Origin: Acidobacteriaceae bacterium
GTDB taxonomy: Bacteria > Acidobacteriota > Terriglobia > Terriglobales > Acidobacteriaceae
NCBI GenBank assembly: GCA_003151985.1
Contig: PLZC01000265.1
Location: forward strand, 1-33,113
Length of the DNA: 33,113 nt
Direction of reading: 5' to 3'
Part shown: in pieces, positions 9,501 to 17,256 of the stretch
Layout: every line of letters starts with the position of its first letter
Numbering within the stretch: position 1 is the stretch's first letter
Program-made: the position numbers and the translations under genes
Notes under the pieces: generated by a model
The model's input: the letters and a program-made list of their open reading frames with translations, nothing else
Told to the model about the DNA's origin: nothing
Database searches by the model: none

Positions 9501-9558
9501 GCCCGTCTCTTCCGGACTGCTTGGGCAGATTCACCTCTTGACAGAGGGCGCAAGATGA
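6526..9558 (+). CDS. Secreted glycoside hydrolase, GH106-like (alpha-L-rhamnosidase family)
   Basis: PPPEAKPMVRWWWFGAAVEKPEILRELQQMKANRIGGAELAFVYP signature and RIDVTLCSGWPYGGPNTS; signal-peptide-like KKARIVVATLVLTALASAHQAAA lies internally, so the true start is probably near 6709 (TTG). Confidence 0.85.
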   Translation: MWRNVIPLAACMSKTSLSTALTSLAKRAPSSTGAQVDPYYEVPGAFPATCPQHPCSQEQTLLSSSKKARIVVATLVLTALASAHQAAASPGSGQPPVSLQTLKQNFTVPPPEAKPMVRWWWFGAAVEKPEILRELQQMKANRIGGAELAFVYPEVLDDPSKGLKNLPFLSPAMLEAVNYAQAEGRKLGLRIDVTLCSGWPYGGPNTSLEEAAGRLRTAELSVAANATSVAVPPLAEGESLLYASIANSIATTAPVEGSRAAGKSNGAPPPVSWDAASARPLEVAGNNAAISASDKPRTALFFIASHTGQEVKRAAVEAEGWVLDPFSRDAVATHLQKVGEPLVKAFGATPPYAIFSDSLEAYGADWTPSLPAEFKKRRGYDLIPRLPELVAGGTPEAETIRHDYGRTLTELVDENYLAQINTWAIAHHTRFRSQTYGEPAVSFSSQNLVGLAEGEGPQWRTFSTLRWATSANHVFGHNVSSGETFTWLHSPVFRATPLDMKTEADIDFIMGENLLIFHGWPYSAPKAGEPGWSLYAAAVFNNHNPWHPVMPAVTSYIARISYLMRQGQPANQVAVLLPTDDAWASFRPARVTATGAMERLITPALMSAILSAGYNVDYIDADAINKVGINHQILLLPPTDRIPLATLQRIKAFNVAGGRAIAVGRTPSLDPEGKPLPEIGALCKQLFDPARSTFVPSEEQLAAALWRAATPDFKLIGAAGPAKDQLGFIRRKLRNADIYFVVNTSNKTIETGATFATTHKFGEQWNPENASFAAAKAEAQPLHLAPYESRIFVFSGSKPATQLAPMVAPSTLIVDLSTDWKVTFTASGKSVTEHSLTDWIADPSMLHYSGEAVYSRDFTLHVAPATRVFLEVEGGNALPGAPNSPPEHPVLGANGLPNPLITRPGPGMHAYFDPPIREAALVTMNGEAAGALWHPPYRIDISKLLKSGQNHIEIHVYNTALNAWSALPPHDYKPLIAKYGDRFQMQDLDKVEPVSSGLLGQIHLLTEGAR

Positions 9559-9760
9559 GGTCCACCACCTCTCCTAGCTCTCGGGCCTTGATTGAATGTG
9601 AGGGCGCCGTCGCCTGGCGGCTCTGGAAGGCTCCATGCCCGGTTTTCCCCAGATTCCGCGGCGCAGATCTGATCGCCATGGGGATCAGGGGGATTGACTC
9701 CCCACCCATATCGAAGCCACACTGTGGCGTGAGCGATTTACCGAAGAAGATAGACGATCC

Positions 9761-9946
9761 GTGGAAGACGCCAGAAATCCTGGCTTTCAGGGCGGCGGCG
9801 AAAGCCTGCATTTAGCCGGCGAGTCCTATAGTGAATTGAAGGACATTTTAGCGACCGAAGACGAATTGACTCCGGTCGAACTTCGCTACAAGGATCCGAG
9901 CGATACGTGGGAAATCGTGTTCGGGCGTTCTAAACCGTCTTCTTAG
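9761..9946 (+). CDS. Small hypothetical protein
   Basis: ORF with plausible C-terminal half (ELTPVELRYKDPSDTWEIVFGR); weak. Confidence 0.3.
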   Translation: MEDARNPGFQGGGESLHLAGESYSELKDILATEDELTPVELRYKDPSDTWEIVFGRSKPSS

Positions 9947-9949
9947 CGT

Positions 9950-10225
9950 TCATTTGTGCTCGCCACAACAGAAGGAAATGGGCCACCCGAGCCGGAAGTC
10001 GTGGCCGACGTGAAAGCCCTCTCCAACCGGGCATTGGTAAGCGTGTAGTAGATAACCCTTGCGGCAATCTGGCTTGGATTTCATCCCTTCTACTCTTTCC
10101 TCGGCTGTCTCGCGGGTCAGCCAGATCAGCTTCGCACATGGGACACAAAAGCCGATCTCTCGCTTCCTGGCGATCGCCCGCAGCGCCTGCAGCTTCTTCC
10201 TTCTGGCAGCTTTCTTACGGTTCAT
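9950..10225 (-). CDS. Small cysteine-containing hypothetical protein
   Basis: ORF with basic N-terminus and FCVPCAKL...YQCPVG...FCCGEHK cysteine pairs. Confidence 0.4.
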   Translation of the reverse strand: MNRKKAARRKKLQALRAIARKREIGFCVPCAKLIWLTRETAEERVEGMKSKPDCRKGYLLHAYQCPVGEGFHVGHDFRLGWPISFCCGEHK

Positions 10226-10313
10226 TCCCGATCACTGTGCCATGCAAGTCGCCGGCCGTCAAGACTGTGGTGTGGCGGCGCGATGTGCGGTAACGTAGAA
10301 GGCGCGGATCGTT

Positions 10314-10697
10314 ATGAAACCCGAGCTTGAGGAACTGATTCGCGTTGCGAGAAAAGAGCTGAGAAAGTCGTCGGGATTGCCATTGACCGCTGAAGAGGAG
10401 GCTGAAGAGGAGCATAAAGCCGCGATCCACGGTTTGGAGAAGTTCCTGCGCCGACGCCTGGGCGTGGCCGCCGTGTTCAGGTTGTGCATGGAGGTCACCT
10501 GGACTCCTGGAGGTGCAGTCGCCAGCCTGGACACGGGAGACAACATCTTCAAGTTACGCAGGGCTGATGACGAGAGCTATCTTCTGTGCATCGTCGAAGG
10601 CGAAGCCCAGCGCCAGGTAGTGCGAATCGAAGCGTCTGACAGTCAATTCGAGAACCGGCTTCTCGTGGCAATCGCAGACGCTTCCGGGCGGGGCTGA
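10314..10697 (+). CDS. Hypothetical protein (MKPELEELIRVARKELRKSSG...)
   Basis: ORF with coding-like composition; no family recognised. Confidence 0.5.
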   Translation: MKPELEELIRVARKELRKSSGLPLTAEEEAEEEHKAAIHGLEKFLRRRLGVAAVFRLCMEVTWTPGGAVASLDTGDNIFKLRRADDESYLLCIVEGEAQRQVVRIEASDSQFENRLLVAIADASGRG

Positions 10698-10708
10698 GCC
10701 CTCGCCCT

Positions 10709-11016
10709 TCAAGCGCGATCTTCAAAGTCATCCATGTACTCGATGCGGATTTCAAGATCACGATTACGTGGCGGCAAGGTGGCGGCAAGGTGGCGGCGGC
10801 GGAGATCAGGGGCGGGAACTGGTGAACGGTGACGGTGCCGGACATGTGATGCTGGCCGAAGACCAGACGCGGCTCCCACTCGTAGATGTCCGGCGCATCG
10901 GGTTCAGAGTAGGTTCTGGTATCAATGCCAACCCATCGGAAACCGGCGGGTAGGGTGATGAATCCAGGTCGCGTGGGCAGTTGTTTGAGCAGCGCAGGGT
11001 CAAAGGCTCTAGGCAT
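10709..11016 (-). pseudogene. Small hypothetical gene frameshifted by an 11-bp triplication
   Basis: MPRAFDPALLKQLPTRPGFITLPAGFRWVGIDTRTYSEPDAPDIYEWEPRLVFGQHH... with GGGAG 6 nt before the ATG; removing one 11-bp unit restores ...AAATLPPRNRDLEIRIEYMDDFEDRA*. Confidence 0.55.
10768..10800. repeat. 11-bp tandem repeat: GTGGCGGCAAG x2 plus GTGGCGGCGGC
   Basis: Direct reading. Confidence 0.9.
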
Positions 11017-11221
11017 GTGTCTCCCGGTCATTGTGTCTACGATGTCGGCCTGGTGATCTGGCCTGTATTGCCCGCCGCTGGTCCGCCGGGAGCGGCCAGG
11101 CGCGCCGGGCATGATCAGTGTGTTTTACAGGGTGCTCACTGCTCAGTCTGGGTAGTGCATACTGGTTACAGTCACTCCAATGCTGTAAACTACTGTGTAT
11201 AAAATGGCTTCTAAGGTGCCG

Positions 11222-11249
11222 GGCTCCAGAGACAGGTGTCTCTGTAGCC
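11222..11249. repeat. 13-bp imperfect inverted repeat GGCTcCAGAGACA-GG-TGTCTCTGtAGCC
   Basis: Direct reading; one mismatch. Confidence 0.85.
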
Positions 11250-11771
11250 ACCCCCGTAACTTTAATTCTACCGATATGCGTGTGCCGGTATGCCGTCGTT
11301 GGTAGCCCTCTTGGCTTTAGCGTGCCAGCACGTCTACAGTGCCTGTGGGGGTATCTCCAGGTCGGTTTACGACGAATCCGTATGATTCGAGTTCAGCCCT
11401 TATCAGGCTCCGCGTCCGCAGCCGTGTTGCACACAGCCGTTGCATTATCAGCGCTTCCCTGGAGAGGTTATCCTCTTCGTTGCCATCGGTAGTTGGCCCC
11501 GAAGCTCTGCGCCGGTCAATCCCGGCGGCCCACAACCTCATCACCCTTGCGCCCAGCCCTCAGGTCTGGACCACTCACTCTGCTTGTTGCAACCGAGGCT
11601 ATTACGGGCCAGGGTTCCGGCACCTTAATTGGTGCGGCTTGGTGGTGGCTTAGTGCTGGCGGTCTACGCTCAAAAGGTAGAGCCATTCGACTGCCGTCTC
11701 TGCCGCTATCGCTGTTGGTCCGGTCACCTAGCGGGTATCGCCCGCGGCCTGCAACCGGACATGGCCTTCTC

Positions 11772-11900
11772 TGTTGCTACCGGCCGCACTTCTCGTAGCG
11801 CGGAGGTTCCGGTCTGTTGGCACCGGCCCAGTCTGTAGCGACGGGGAGGTTCCGGTGTGTTGCTGCCGGTCCCGACGATTGTCTCGGGCAGGTTCCGGTC
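11772..11900. repeat. Three consecutive 43-bp degenerate repeat units
   Basis: Units start at 11772, 11815 and 11858, each beginning TGTTGS and ending RGGTTCCGGTS; interior sequence variable. Confidence 0.8.
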
Positions 11901-12454
11901 CTTGCTGCTGTATTCAGAATTGCATGAGCCCTGATTCTCACCAAAGGCCCGGTGATGATTTCTCATCTCCTAAAGGTAACTTTCAATTCAGAAGGTCCAA
12001 TCAGACAGTTCGGTCGAACTTTCTTCATGATTTGTGAAAGAAAGATACGGTCCGGGGTCCGGTGTGGTCTGCCCCTATAAACAACTACGCTTCCCGCGGG
12101 GTGTTTTGTGACATCCAGCCCGAGATTCTTATTGTGGGGCTCCAGAGCTTCTCCTCATATAAGGGAAACACCCTATGTGTCCTTCGTTTGTGATCGCCAC
12201 ACGTTCTGGAGGTTGCTCAGGTACCGTGCCATCAAAATGGCGATGCATATACCGGACCGGATAGGGGATTTACCTGAGTCCAGAATCCAGACGATCGGTG
12301 CATTCTGTCACGGAGTCAAGCCGGATGCAGGTGAGAAAATCACAGCGCGGGTTTCTGACCAACCCATACCGCGATTGACCGTGGAGCCGGGTTAGAGGTC
12401 TCCGCGGGTACAGGTTGGCGCCCGCACCGGCAATTCAGAACGAGGAATTGCAAC

Positions 12455-12748
12455 GTGGCAAATATACAACCGATTCGGCGCCGGGAACCTTCCGACGCTA
12501 CAACCACAACTACAACCCAGGCCGGATCACCGGCCGGCGATTCCACCCCTGAATCCCTGATCGGTGCCGACGAAGCCAGTGCTTACATTGGCTTCAAACC
12601 GATCACGATCCTGAGGATGGCCAAAAAGGGCTTGCTGCCTAGAATTCCATTCCCAGTTGGCAAGACAGGCAAGTTCAGGTACAAGTTCCGGATGTCCGAG
12701 TTGGAAGCGTACGTCGAGTCTCTAGCTCGGCCTGCAAAGGCGGCTTGA
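12455..12748 (+). CDS. Excisionase/MerR-like helix-turn-helix DNA-binding protein
   Basis: LIGADEASAYIGFKPITILRMAKKGLLPRIPFPVGKTGKFRYKFRMSELEAYVESLARP, typical of the HTH_17/excisionase family; GTG start. Confidence 0.75.
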   Translation: MANIQPIRRREPSDATTTTTTQAGSPAGDSTPESLIGADEASAYIGFKPITILRMAKKGLLPRIPFPVGKTGKFRYKFRMSELEAYVESLARPAKAA

Positions 12749-12773
12749 GAGTCCGGAATTGAGTTCCTTCCAC

Positions 12774-12805
12774 AGTGGACCCAGAGGATGGGTCCACTTC
12801 TTTTA
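12774..12805 (+). terminator. Rho-independent terminator after the excisionase-like gene
   Basis: AGTGGACCC-AGAGGAT-GGGTCCACT followed by TTCTTTT; 9-bp perfect stem. Confidence 0.85.
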
Positions 12806-12884
12806 TGCCCCAAAGCCGGTAGAAGCGTGTGCATATTTGATGGCATATCTAATTATGTTTCTGTAAGTTATTGATAAAACTATA

Positions 12885-12909
12885 GGTTCGAATCCCTGGT
12901 GGGCAGCCA
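12885..12909 (+). other. tRNA 3'-end-like fragment; att site candidate
   Basis: GGTTCGAATCCCTGGTGGGCAGCCA has TTCGAAT T-loop and terminal CCA, but the upstream sequence does not pair as a T-stem/acceptor, so it is not an intact tRNA. Confidence 0.5.
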
Positions 12910-13108
12910 AATACTCCTTGCAATCCACCACTTCCTCTACTTTTCTGGACGTGTCTCTCCTTAGAGCTCTCGCAAACGAGGGATTATGAGAAGCCCCAGG
13001 CCGCAGCCATGCTGACCCTAGGAATCAAGGACTTCGGATTCTCGTAAATGGTTCTTGAAATAGTTCTCAAACCTCTATCATGGCAATGAGTTTCAAGAAC
13101 GAGTCCCC

Positions 13109-13339
13109 ATGGCGGATTTGGACCGCATCACGCAAAGCCCGGATATGATGAGCGGCCGTCCCTGCATCCGGGGAATGCGGGTTACAGTCGGCATGATCGT
13201 TGGCCAGATCGGCGCCGGCGTCAGCATCGATGAGCTTCTTGCCGACTATCCGTATCTGGAACGCGAGGACATCATGCAGGCATTGCGCTACGCAGCATGG
13301 CGCTCCGATGAGCGAGAAGTGTTGCTGGCCAGCGCATGA
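13109..13339 (+). CDS. DUF433-family antitoxin
   Basis: DRITQSPDMMSGRPCIRGMRVTVGMIVGQIGAGVSIDELLADYPYLEREDIMQALRYAAWRSDE, a classic DUF433 pattern. Confidence 0.9.
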   Translation: MADLDRITQSPDMMSGRPCIRGMRVTVGMIVGQIGAGVSIDELLADYPYLEREDIMQALRYAAWRSDEREVLLASA

Positions 13340-13709
13340 AGATTTTGATCGACAGAATCTCTCGCCGAGCTGGGTCAGGGTGCTGAACGAGGCGAGGATT
13401 GAGGCTACCCACTGGTCCCAGGTTGGCCCCGCCACAACGCCGGACCCGGCCATCATGGCTTAGGCCATAGCCAACGGGTTTGTCATCCTGACCAACGATC
13501 TGGATTTCGGAATTGCTCTAGCTATCGCAGACAGAGAAAAGCCAAGCGTGGCACAGATACGCGGAGAAGATCTCAGACCCCTATCCATCGGAAATCATGT
13601 GGTGCTGGCCCTGCGCCAGATGCAGGTGGAACTGGAAGCCGGAGCCCTGCTGACGATTGATCCCAAGCGAACACGGCTTCGGCTTTTGCCACTGCGAAAG
13701 AGGGAGTAG
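13336..13709 (+). pseudogene. DUF5615 PIN-like toxin, inactivated
   Basis: MKILID / RQNLSPSWVRVLNEARIEATHWSQVGPATTPDPAIMA*AIANGFVILTNDLDFGIALAIADREKPSVAQIRGEDLRPLSIGNHVVLALRQMQVELEAGALLTIDPKRTRLRLLP; one frameshift near codon 7 and one TAG at 13461-13463. Confidence 0.85.
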
Positions 13710-13718
13710 AGGAAGATC

Positions 13719-14276
13719 ATGTTGATCGGCTATGCGCGCGTCTCCACCCAGGACCAGAATCTCGGTTTGCAGATAGATGCCCTGACCAATGTGGGGTGCA
13801 AGAAGATCTTCCACGAAAAAACAAGCGGCAGCCGCGCGGAACGCCCCGAGTTCACAAAAGCGCTGGAAGCGTTGCGCGAAGACGACACGCTCGTCGTTTG
13901 GAAGCTGGACCGGCTGGGCCGGAGCGTCAAGACCCTGGTTGACTTGGTTAGCGAGCTCGACAAGCAAGGCATCCAGTTCAAGAGTCTTACCGACGCGATC
14001 GATACAGGTACGCCTTCGGGCCGCTTCTTCTTTCATGTCATGGCCAGTCTGGCACAGATGGAGCGGGAATTGACCGTCGAAAGAACCCGCGCTGGTCTTG
14101 AAACCGCCCGGAAGCTGGGCCGCAAAGGAGGCCGTAAGCGGCGGATGACCGACAGCAAGATAGAATCTGCAAAGCGACTGCTAGCCAACGGTATGCCGCC
14201 CCGAGACGTAGCCCTGAACCTCAGCGTGTCCATTCCAACGCTTTACAGGTGGATTCCAGCCTCTACACAGCCTTAG
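13719..14276 (+). CDS. Serine recombinase (resolvase/invertase family)
   Basis: MLIGYARVSTQDQNLGLQIDAL...VVWKLDRLGRSVKTLVDLV...TPSGRFFFHVMASLAQMERELTVERTRAGL, with C-terminal HTH. Confidence 0.95.
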   Translation: MLIGYARVSTQDQNLGLQIDALTNVGCKKIFHEKTSGSRAERPEFTKALEALREDDTLVVWKLDRLGRSVKTLVDLVSELDKQGIQFKSLTDAIDTGTPSGRFFFHVMASLAQMERELTVERTRAGLETARKLGRKGGRKRRMTDSKIESAKRLLANGMPPRDVALNLSVSIPTLYRWIPASTQP

Positions 14277-14329
14277 CGTACGATTTTTTCCGTTTCGTGA
14301 GCTGGCCCCAGGTAGCACCCGTGCAACCT

Positions 14330-14356
14330 AAGGTGGCTCTTCGGAGCCGCCTTTTT
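14330..14356 (+). terminator. Rho-independent terminator after the resolvase
   Basis: GGTGGCTC-TTCG-GAGCCGCC followed by TTTTT; UUCG tetraloop. Confidence 0.9.
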
Positions 14357-14568
14357 CTATGGCCGCTGAAAGATCCATCACCACTCAGCAAACGATCGCC
14401 ATTTGATCCGAAGAAGATCGTCGACGGTCTGCCTGAACAATTCTGCCGCCCGTAGAGGACTCCGTGCGATGTGGCGGTGTGGTTTAGTAAAGGCAAAGAA
14501 AGCACATCTGCAAGCCCACCTTGCCGCACCGATGGCTGCTCTCTTCCGAAGGCTGACTTTCCCACATA

Positions 14569-15465
14569 TCAAGCAACAGCGATACCGTTTCGCCGGCGCA
14601 ATTCCCGAATTAGACCGCTGTGATCGAGGTTTCCGTCGCCGTGCGTGATCATATCGGCAAATAAGGAATCGACCATGCTTGCGACAGGAAGGGACAGCCC
14701 AACGGTCTGCGCGTAGGAGAGAGCATTTCGCGTATCTTTGAGTTGCCATTTGGCGGGGCCGCCAGGAGTGAAATCATTTTCGATCATTCGTTGGCCATGC
14801 TGTCTGAGAATGGGCGAGTCGGCAAAACCACCAGCCAAGGCTTCACGAACAATAGCCGGTGATGCGCCGCCTCTTTCGGCGAGCAATAGGGCCTCGGAAA
14901 CAATGGCGATGGTGCCCGCGACGATTAGTTGATTGACCAGTTTCGCCAGTTGGCCGCATCCTACCGGGCCAACACGAACGGGACGGCCGAGCACAGATAG
15001 AAGCTGCGCAATCGAGATGAAATCTCCTTCGCTGGCGCCTACCATGATGGCCATGGTTGCGTTCCGGGCGCCGAGTTGGCCTCCTGAAACTGGGGCATCC
15101 ACGTAATGTACGCCAAATTCGGCTGCGCGACGAGCCTGATCGACTGTGGTTTCAACCGCAATCGAGCTCATGACCACGACAGTCGCTCCCTGCGCCATGG
15201 ACTGGACGACGCCTTCGCGTCCGAACAGAATGGCGTCGCAGGTGGGGCCGTCACTCAACATGCAGATGACGATTGAGACTCCCTCGGCGACCTCGTTTGC
15301 GTGGGCACAGGGCACGGCGCCGGCCGCGACAAGCGGGTCGAGCTTTTCGGAGGACCGGTTCCAAACGCGGAGCGAGAAGCCGGCTTGAATGAGGTGAAGC
15401 GCCATAGGCGCACCCATGATGCCGGTGCCAATGAATCCCACACCTAGTTTCATGTGACCTACCAA
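14569..15465 (-). CDS. NAD(P)-dependent oxidoreductase, 3-hydroxyisobutyrate/tartronate semialdehyde reductase-like
   Basis: VGFIGTGIMGAPMALHLIQAGF, VDAPVSGGQLGARNATMAIMVGA, GCGQLAKLVNQLIVAGTIAIVSEALLLAERGG. Confidence 0.93.
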   Translation of the reverse strand: MVGHMKLGVGFIGTGIMGAPMALHLIQAGFSLRVWNRSSEKLDPLVAAGAVPCAHANEVAEGVSIVICMLSDGPTCDAILFGREGVVQSMAQGATVVVMSSIAVETTVDQARRAAEFGVHYVDAPVSGGQLGARNATMAIMVGASEGDFISIAQLLSVLGRPVRVGPVGCGQLAKLVNQLIVAGTIAIVSEALLLAERGGASPAIVREALAGGFADSPILRQHGQRMIENDFTPGGPAKWQLKDTRNALSYAQTVGLSLPVASMVDSLFADMITHGDGNLDHSGLIRELRRRNGIAVA

Positions 15466-16418
15466 CCGAACGCAGTTCTTACGCAGTCTCGACTGCGCTT
15501 CCAGGTTTCACGCAGGGGTTGGGTTGGAACAAATTTGCTTTCGAACGCGAGTTCAACGGCGGCCCGCCCCTTGAAGTGATTTGCTCGCAAAGCGGCTGCA
15601 ATCGCAGGAAAGTTGGCAACGCCCTGGCCAAGATACTCTGTCCATGTTCCATCCGCGTATTGATCGCGAAGATGCATGTATACGATTTGTTTGGCATAAG
15701 TATTGATGAATGTTACGGGGTCAACTCCCCCGCGTACCAGCCAGTTCAGGTCCGGACCTAGCTTGAAGTCGGGAAGCCGTGCGAGTGTGCCCTTCAGATC
15801 GTGCATTCCATTGGCTACTTCGTAAGTGTGGTTATGTAAGTTGGGAACGATTCCATGGCTCGCACATAAGGCGGAGATCTCCTTCAGAATGGCGGCTTGG
15901 GCGTCGAACTCGGCGTCGGTTTTGGGCCTTTTCGCATCTCCTACCGAAATTCCGAATGTTTTGCCATGCAGTTGAGACAAGCGCGGCACGACGACAGCGA
16001 TGTCTTTCATGGTGGCGTCGTGGGTTTTCGCGTCCCACAAGCTCGCCCCATAGGAGCAGCCGGTTACGGGTATTCCATGTTTCTTTGAAAGTCCTGCTAT
16101 GTGCTCTACAGCGTCATCATGCCGCAGATTGACTTCCATGAGTTCTACGCCGTCAAAGCCCGCATACTTGAGATCGCTGAAAGCTCGATCGAGATCCGGT
16201 GTTGCATCCCAGTTTGGAGGGTACTTGCTGGCATAGACCCAAATGTGCGCACTTACCTTCGTTGGAGGTTCGGATGCTTGCGATAGCAACGGTTGCGCAC
16301 AGTAATGCGCAAGGACTGTTCCGGCAAGAGCGCCGGAGGTCCGTATGAAATCTCTGCGGCTATATGAATCACGATTGCGCATTGTTTCCTCTTCCAAAGT
16401 TGCGTGTAGGCAATTCAT
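15459..16418 (-). CDS. Sugar phosphate isomerase/epimerase (xylose isomerase-like TIM barrel), twin-arginine signal
   Basis: SRRDFIRTSGALAGTV TAT-type leader; GFDGVELMEVNLRHDD, NLHNHTYEVANGMHDL, LGPDLNWLVRGGVDPVTFINTYAKQIVYMHLRDQ. Confidence 0.9.
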   Translation of the reverse strand: MNCLHATLEEETMRNRDSYSRRDFIRTSGALAGTVLAHYCAQPLLSQASEPPTKVSAHIWVYASKYPPNWDATPDLDRAFSDLKYAGFDGVELMEVNLRHDDAVEHIAGLSKKHGIPVTGCSYGASLWDAKTHDATMKDIAVVVPRLSQLHGKTFGISVGDAKRPKTDAEFDAQAAILKEISALCASHGIVPNLHNHTYEVANGMHDLKGTLARLPDFKLGPDLNWLVRGGVDPVTFINTYAKQIVYMHLRDQYADGTWTEYLGQGVANFPAIAAALRANHFKGRAAVELAFESKFVPTQPLRETWKRSRDCVRTAFGW

Positions 16419-16434
16419 TTTACGGTCAAGAATT

Positions 16435-17256
16435 CTAATTCCGCAAGTCGTTCAGGCGCATGAGGCGGTTTGTTTCTGCATAAGCCTCTTCTACCCATTC
16501 GACAATACGAGCCGGATCGGGTGAATATTCCAATTCGATGGAGACTACACCATCGATTTGAAGAGCTTTGATCGCTTGAAGATAGGGGCTGAATTTCACG
16601 ATGCCCTTTCCCGGGGGAAGATCGCCGTGAACTTTTCCATCGCAGTCGCTGATGTGAACATGGATGGCTTTGTTCTTCAACCGATGAACGGAATCCGGAC
16701 CGCAGTCAGAGAGGACCAGATGGCTAATATCGATGTTAGCTCGCACATGGGGATGTGCACATTCGTCGATAAAACGTACCATCTCATCGATATTGTTGAG
16801 CAGGCTGAGCCGGAATGGCTCAAGTTCAAGCGCGATATCGACATTCTTTCCGCTCGCATAATCGCCCAGGATGCGACAGGATTCAATCGCCCAGCGCCAT
16901 TGGTCCGCGGGCGAGATGACTTCTCGCTGCCATAGATATTCTCCCAGGACAAGGACAATGTTCCCGGCTCCAAACTCGGATGCAAGTTCGATAAAGCGCT
17001 TGCAGCGGGCAATATGGAAATCGCGCACAGGGTCATTGAAATCGATGAGACCAAGCGCCACGACGGGCAATGAAGTAATGGGAAGGTTAGCCTTTTCGCA
17101 GGTGCGTGCTATGAGGTGCTTTTCTTCAAGCGAGATAGTCATCGCCTCGGTAAAGATATCCACGCAATCGAATCCAATGCGCGCTATGTGTTGAAGACCT
17201 GCAGCGGTTTCAACACCGGCCTGAGCAAAAGCACTATTGATGATGCCAATTTTCAT
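16435..17256 (-). CDS. Sugar phosphate isomerase/epimerase (xylose isomerase-like TIM barrel)
   Basis: MKIGIINSAFAQAGVETAAGLQHIARIGFDCVDIF...VDIALELEPF...RANIDISHLVLSDCG...AIHVHISDCDGKVHGDLPPGKGIVKF. Confidence 0.92.
   Translation of the reverse strand: MKIGIINSAFAQAGVETAAGLQHIARIGFDCVDIFTEAMTISLEEKHLIARTCEKANLPITSLPVVALGLIDFNDPVRDFHIARCKRFIELASEFGAGNIVLVLGEYLWQREVISPADQWRWAIESCRILGDYASGKNVDIALELEPFRLSLLNNIDEMVRFIDECAHPHVRANIDISHLVLSDCGPDSVHRLKNKAIHVHISDCDGKVHGDLPPGKGIVKFSPYLQAIKALQIDGVVSIELEYSPDPARIVEWVEEAYAETNRLMRLNDLRN

Noticed and set aside
11339-11838. Several overlapping plus-strand ORFs in the 11.3-11.8 kb region
   Set aside because: Mutually overlapping in different frames with no domain-like sequence; the interval looks structured and non-coding.
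11772-11900. CRISPR array based on 43-bp period
   Set aside because: Only three degenerate units, repeats not identical, no cas genes or leader.
12841-12909. Complete tRNA gene
   Set aside because: Only the T-loop and 3' end are tRNA-like; 5' T-stem ATAGG does not pair with CCCTG and no cloverleaf is visible upstream.
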